Below, in pieces: positions 59,278 to 64,000 of a DNA stretch of 64,000 nucleotides. The stretch is taken from NCBI GenBank assembly GCA_025558095.1, contig JAIVFI010000005.1:620001-684000 (forward strand), written 5' to 3'. How positions within the stretch are numbered: the stretch's first letter is position 1; every line of letters begins with the position of its first letter. Under the pieces are notes generated by a model that was given only the letters and a program-made list of their open reading frames with translations, made no database searches and was not told the DNA's origin. The translations under genes were made by a program, and so were the position numbers. This DNA is from Hyaloraphidium curvatum. Lineage: Eukaryota; Monoblepharomycota; Hyaloraphidiomycetes; Hyaloraphidiales; Hyaloraphidiaceae.

Positions 59278-61647
59278 ATGGCGCTCAAAATACCCAAAGT
59301 CGGCCTTTCGCAGGTCGGTAGCTGGCGGACGCGCGTCGGGAGGGGAAGCGGCCGGGAAAGGAACGGAACCCCTGGACGAACGACCTCCCGGTCACATCGG
59401 CCCATCGTGCCGCCAGGCCGGACGTGGACTTCGATGCGTAGCAGAGATCCTCTCTGGCCGCGCTCGAATGTAATCTGGGAGCGAACGGGCACTGATCAAG
59501 ACCCCCGGTTTCCCGGGACATGCCTTTGTTTCCACAGATGCTCAAGGATGGGTACAAGGTCCAGCAAGGGCTGGAGGAGGCCGTGTTCCGGAATATCAGC
59601 GCCACCGTGGAACTCGGGAACATTGTGCGGACGTCGTATGGACCGAATGGTGTGTTTCCTGCTCCTTTCCTCCCGGCCAGCTCTGACCGCGGGCAACGCG
59701 CTTGGACGCGCCGCATGCCTTCATCGCGCCTCCAGGCCGGAACAAGATGGTTATCAATCACTTGGAGAAGCTGTTCGTCACGAACGACGCGGCTACCATC
59801 ATCAAGGAGCTCGAGGTCGTCCACCCCGCGGCCAAGATGGTGGTCCTTGCCAGCCAGCAGCAGGAATCGGAGGTCCGTATCTCCCCGCCCAATTGTTTAA
59901 ATGGAGCTGAACGGCCGCCGCGTTTTCGTTGGCAGATGGGCGACGGCACGAACCTCGTCATCGTCCTCGCCACCGAGCTCCTCAACAACGCCGAGTTCCT
60001 CCTTCGGATGGGCCTTCACCCCTCGGAAGTCATCGACGGCTATGATGTGGCTTCGAAGAAGGCGCTGGAGATCCTGGAAGGTGGGCATGAACCGGTGATC
60101 TAGGCATATTGGCGGGATCTAACAATCCATACAATTCACCAGAGCTGGGCACCGTCTCAATTGGTGACCCCAAGGTGGAGGCCAACCTTTTGAAGGTCGT
60201 GAAGCCCGCGGTGGACGCGAAGCAGCACGGTTACGAGGACCTGCTCGCGGGCCTCGTCGTGAAGGCCAGCTTGGAGATCATGCCGAAGAAGCCCGAAAAC
60301 TTCAGCGTGGACTCCATTCGTGTCGTCAAGATCCTTGGTGGGAGTGTGGAGGACACCGCGGTCGTCAAGGGGATGGTGTTTGGCAGGGAGCCCGAGAGTG
60401 AGTTCGATTGCGGAGGAACATGCGCCTTGGCTGAGCTTCGGCGCAGGCACCCTGCAAAAGGTCAGCAAGGCCAAGATCGCCGTCTTTACCTGTCCTCTGG
60501 ACGTGCAAATGACGGAGACCAAGGGGACCGTGCTGATCAAGAACGCCGGGGAGATGCTCAACTTCTCCAAGGGAGAGGAGAGCCAAATGGAGCAGCAGTT
60601 CCGCGAGATTGCCGAGTCGGGGGCAAAAGTGCTGGTGACGGGCAGCTCGGTCGGCGACCTGGCACTCCACTTTATCAACCGGATGGACATGATGGTCGTG
60701 AAGGTACTAAGCAAGTTTGACCTCCGGAGGTTGTGCAAGGTCATCGGTGCCACCGCCCTTACCCGTGTGGGGAAGCCTCTGCCGGAAGAGCTTGGGTACT
60801 GCGACATTGTGGAGACGGTCGAGATTGGTAGCGATCGGTGCACGGTCTTCCGGCAAGGTGTGTTCACTTTTGTCCGCCAAAGTATCTTGTTTCCCTAACG
60901 GCCTCTTCCCTTCACAGAGGACGAGTCGACGCGGACGGCGACGATCGTTGTTCGTGGAGGGACGATGAACCTCCTCGACGACATCGAGCGCGCGATCGAC
61001 GACGGCGTCAACGTCGTCAAGTCCATCTGCAAAGACCAGCGGGTTGTTCCGGGGGCGGGAGCTGTCGAGATCGAGATTGCAAGGCGGCTAGCACAGTTCG
61101 GCGACAAGACGGCGGGCCTGAACCAGTACTCGATCAAGAAGTTTGCCGAGAGCCTCGAAGTGGTGCCGAAGACTCTGGCCGAGAACGCGGGCCTGGACTC
61201 GACGGACGTTATCAGCTCGCTCTATGCCGCGCACCAGAAGGAGGGAGGATCTGGGGTCGGCGTCAACATCGAGGTGAGCAGTCCTCCTTTAAGTCGCTCT
61301 GCATGAAATTTGACAGCCTTTTGCAGTTTGGCAATGAGGAAACCACCATCGACGCCGCTGCTGCGGGCATCTGGGACTCGGTGGCTGTGAAAACGCAGGC
61401 GCTCAAGCTGGCAACACACGCCGCCATGACCATCTTGAGTGTCGACCAGGTAAGTCGCAGCTCGCCCAGGCGACATGAGCCCGTTGTGATTTCTTCGCCT
61501 CCTTCTTCAGATCATCATGAGCAAGCCTGGTGAGTTTAGGAGATTGCGATGCGAATCCGGCGGCTCTGACCCAATCCTCCTTCTGCAGCCGGAGGCCCGA
61601 AGCTTCCCAAAGGCCAAATGGCGGGCGGCGACGACGACGACGACTAG
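59278..61647 (+). CDS. CCT8: CCT8, theta subunit of the TRiC chaperonin
   Basis: Ten exons (59278-59313, 59538-59649, 59736-59872, 59936-60080, 60143-60397, 60447-60857, 60918-61273, 61327-61449, 61511-61529, 61589-61647) total 1653 bases, 550 residues. Motifs: RTSYGPNGRNKM, TNDAATIIKELEV, MGDGTNLVIVLATELL (the GDGT ATPase motif), apical-domain KIAVFTCPLD, and TIVVRGGTMNLLDDIERAIDDGVNVVK with VVPGAGAVEIEIARRL. The C-terminus KPAGGPKLPKGQMAGGDDDDD is the theta-type ending. CCT folds actin and tubulin. The first intron is 224 bases; exon 9 has only 19. Confidence 0.95.
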
Positions 61648-61940
61648 GTGGACTGCTACTTGCGGCGATTATACCAGCGATACTGGTCTAAATATACCCG
61701 GTTACTGCGTTCCCCGGTCTCAGGTCGGAGTCAAGTGCATTTGCAGGCGGACTACTCGCGAAACGACAAAGAGCTTCACAGTCTATGGACCGCAACAGTT
61801 GCATAAGACTCCATCAGATCATCCATCACACCGAAGCGCTACACTAAACACGTCTCGTCATCTAGGCGCTCCAATCCAATTGTGGATCCATAGGATAGCG
61901 AGTCATGGTTCAAAACAGCCGCATCCATCCCGATGTGCAT
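61648..61940. other. intergenic region, convergent ends
   Basis: The 293-base spacer between two convergent genes is AT-richer than coding regions and holds no supported feature. Confidence 0.45.
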
Positions 61941-62537
61941 CTACTGCAAAACGCGCTTCAGCTTCCTGCACCAGCGCGGGAGCCGCAGCTTCCGCGGGCG
62001 GGAAGCCGGCTCGGCCGCGGCCCGACCGACCAACTGTTCCCAGGACCAGGCGGCATTGAGCGCCGGCGTTGCGGGCGCAGCAGCATGCGAGGGCTGTGCG
62101 AAAGTGTCATTGCGGTTGTCCGCGCCCTCGGAGGTGGCGGTCTCCATGAGGTGCACGTCGTCGCCGGCCACGAACGAGAAGGGGTCCGTGGCCCCGAGTC
62201 CGGTGCGCTCGCCGTCCTGGCGGACAGAGTTCTGAGCGCACATCGAGTCGACAGCGCTGAGGCGATTGTCATCGGCTTGCCCGGCGCCGGCGTGGTGCAC
62301 GGCTGCCTGTGCCGTCTCGGAGTGCAGGCTCGCCTGCGAGGCGACCAGCAGCTGCGGGAACGGCTTGAACGGGAGCCGCGGAGCATAAGGGGGCTCATTT
62401 GCGAGGTCCTTGAGGGTGACGGCGGCGACGGCAGCAGAAATGTCCGACGTGAGGTGCAGGTCGTCCCCGGGCACGAAGCTGAACTCCCGGGACCACCACA
62501 GCTGGTGCTGGGGAACAGCGCGGCGCAGCGTGTGCAT
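61941..62537 (-). CDS. protein with FSFVxGDDxHL repeat, unknown family
   Basis: A 198-residue frame from ATG 62537. Two copies of a motif, REFSFVPGDDLHLTSD near residue 18 and DPFSFVAGDDVHLMET near residue 120, stand about 100 residues apart and suggest a duplicated element. The C-terminus is strongly basic (RPRKLRLPRWCRKLKRVL), a possible membrane-surface or nucleic-acid tail. GC3 is moderate. I do not recognise the fold. It may be the last exon of a longer gene, since the frame stays open upstream to 62849. Confidence 0.4.
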   Translation of the reverse strand: MHTLRRAVPQHQLWWSREFSFVPGDDLHLTSDISAAVAAVTLKDLANEPPYAPRLPFKPFPQLLVASQASLHSETAQAAVHHAGAGQADDNRLSAVDSMCAQNSVRQDGERTGLGATDPFSFVAGDDVHLMETATSEGADNRNDTFAQPSHAAAPATPALNAAWSWEQLVGRAAAEPASRPRKLRLPRWCRKLKRVLQ

Positions 62538-63790
62538 TGTCGCGATGCGGTCGAAGCGCAGAAGTCGCGGTAGCTGCCGAAGTCGCCGCGGGAAGGGCGG
62601 GAGTCGGTTGAGTGATAAAAGGAAAAAGGGCAGGCAGGGGTCCAGCGCAAGGTCGCAAGGTCGCTCCAAACTCATCGACCATCGACCCGTCCCTTCGATG
62701 AGTGACACAGAAGACCGAAGGAATGCCAGAGAGATCCGCTTTCGCAAAGTCCGCCCGACTTTCAACCGCGCGGTCTGAGCTTCCTCGGAATGAGCGAGCG
62801 GCGTAGCAGCACCGGCGATCTCCTCTCTCGTTCCGTCATTGAGCCTCATTCAACGGCCAGCAAACGGCCGATTCGAAACTGTCAGCGAAGTTTGTCCAAG
62901 CACGCATCGTCAGCGTTCATCGACTCGAGCGCCACCTCAGCTTGTGGCTTACCTGAACGCCGATTCCTAACGACGCCTCCCCGACGCGTCTCCGTCGTTT
63001 GAATTGCCCATTCTCACGGCCCAATGGCCGCATACACTTCTTTGGACCTCCGTGGCTCGCGGGAATTGGGAAGCGGCCCGCACATCTGGCTCCGGGAGCA
63101 ACTGCCAGGGACGCTCAAAGGCGAAATGCCTGCCGTCTTTCGCCTCCAGACCTTCCTATGCGAAGCTTCATTGCTTCCTTCCTGCCACAATGGTTCCGAT
63201 ACGTGCCTGCGACTTGCCGGAAGGACCTCCACGGACGAACAGTTCCATTCCCCTCGGCTGCGGCGAGAACCACGTTTTCCCGCCGTTGCCGTGCCGAATT
63301 ATCCCCGGAGACCCCATGGAGCAGCCGGAGACCCGGATTTGCTCACTCCCCACCTTGGCTTTGGAGGGAACGGGACGTTGGTGGACCGACGCCGGGCTGG
63401 TGTGTGTCAACACCGTTCACAGATCGGGGTCCCCAAATCTCTGCGGTCGGACGGGCGAAAAGTCGCTGTTTCTCCAGCTCTCTGACATCTTCGGTTTGGC
63501 TGCTTGCCCTTTGCCAGCTTTCGGACCTCGTCTGCCATCTGTTGGTCGCCAGGTGCCCTCTTCGGCCTGCGCGGACAGGAGACTCGTGAGGCACATCCGC
63601 AACTCTCATTGAGCCAACTAGAGGTCTACAGACAACAGCCCTGCATCGTCAACAATCATTCTAGACACAGTCAGGCCACCAGGACCTCGCAAGCCCGTAC
63701 ACGACTTCGCCCATCCCACATCGTCCCCGTCCGCGTGTCCGCTGCCCATCTCGGGCTCCAAGAATAGATAGCATTTGTCACTGGCACAGC
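62538..63790. other. long stretch without a convincing gene
   Basis: Several short frames overlap on both strands (for example near 63000-63600) with unremarkable residues and no shared domain. Base composition is lower in GC than the flanking genes. Untranslated or regulatory DNA is the simplest reading; exons cannot be excluded. Confidence 0.4.
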
Positions 63791-64000
63791 TCACTGGGCA
63801 CTGCGGCGCCAGAACCGCAGGCGGATGTCTGAGAGGCGCGGGAAGAAGCGGCGGCGGGCCGGCTTCGCCTCGGTGACGGCAGGGATGGCGTCCGGGGCCT
63901 CGGGCTCGGCAGCGGGCTCGGCGGCGGCGACAGGCTCCGAAGCGGGCTCCTCCGCGATGGCTTGCAAAGCAAACATGTCCTTCACCGACTCGGGGCCGAA
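63791..64000 (-). CDS. C-terminal end of an Ala/Glu/Pro-rich protein, partial
   Basis: The frame enters from the right edge as FGPESVKDMFALQAIAEEPASEP and continues through an (EP)-rich run to a basic end, KPARRRFFPRLSDIRLRFWRRSAQ, stopping at 63791. The acidic run and the terminal Arg/Trp/Phe helix resemble the end of the 61941-62537 protein in style. The remainder is outside the window, so no family or start can be given. Confidence 0.45.
   Translation of the reverse strand, partial: FGPESVKDMFALQAIAEEPASEPVAAAEPAAEPEAPDAIPAVTEAKPARRRFFPRLSDIRLRFWRRSAQ

Noticed and set aside
62999-63612. Overlapping 150-200 codon frames on the + strand
   Set aside because: Three frames are open at once, none shows domain character or biased codon use, and no splice model links them to a family.
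1-64000. tRNA, rRNA, CRISPR arrays, transposons and integrated virus
   Set aside because: I looked for tRNA B-box sequences, regularly spaced repeats, transposase or reverse-transcriptase motifs and long terminal repeats and saw none. A dedicated scan could still find degenerate copies.

Overview
The window is nuclear DNA from a eukaryote with a GC-rich, compact genome. I reconstructed about 43 spliceosomal introns in 15 genes by requiring that the reading frame and the protein family match continue across each junction. Most introns are 49-86 bases long. They begin mainly GTGNGT (some GTCGGT), carry a near-invariant CTGAC/CTAAC/CTCAC branch site 10-25 bases before the end, and end CAG or TAG. 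The fungal-type branch site, the absence of any plastid-linked gene, and a gene set including an Ure2/YghU-type GST, an AIM41/YqeY protein, a PaiB-type FMN protein and a DUF5672 protein point to a fungus. A receptor-like 7TM protein and pterin dehydratase would fit a zoosporic, early-diverging lineage. A GC-rich protist or alga cannot be excluded from sequence alone.

Layout. 1-9.7 kb: end of a 2OG-Fe(II) oxygenase, a four-exon membrane protein, an NTF2-like protein, a 4-coumarate-CoA-ligase-like enzyme with a peroxisomal AKL terminus, divergent pterin-4a-carbinolamine dehydratase, and a large type II membrane protein. 10.2-18.5 kb: UvrD-like SF1 helicase, a claudin-like four-helix membrane protein, a seven-helix receptor-like protein, and an ankyrin protein. 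18.6-28.3 kb: PPR-like protein, AFG2-type double AAA ATPase, CDF zinc transporter, and a membrane-anchored DUF900 alpha/beta hydrolase. 28.4-42.5 kb: an accessory block of intronless type II membrane proteins (two DUF5672 relatives, another putative glycosyltransferase, FkbM methyltransferase, GT17 GlcNAc-transferase-like, a second methyltransferase, a PC-esterase) around a 4 kb gene-poor stretch that holds a broken cytochrome P450. 42.8-51 kb: two long disordered, probably nuclear proteins, a small CBS-domain protein with micro-exons, and a GST. 51-61.7 kb: housekeeping genes, often in divergent pairs (PaiB-like/AIM41, asparaginyl-tRNA synthetase, TIM21/EMC2, SLC35E3-like transporter, CCT8). 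61.7-64 kb: a protein with an internal repeat and the end of a possible relative of it.

How the genes fit together. The housekeeping genes serve unrelated processes but often share short intergenic promoters, several with a CGATCGA core. The intronless block looks like a surface-glycan or secreted-polysaccharide module: membrane-anchored glycosyltransferases, sugar or sulfate-type tailoring methyltransferases and an acyl-esterase, all predicted to face the Golgi lumen. All functions are inferred from motifs read by eye; no database search was run.
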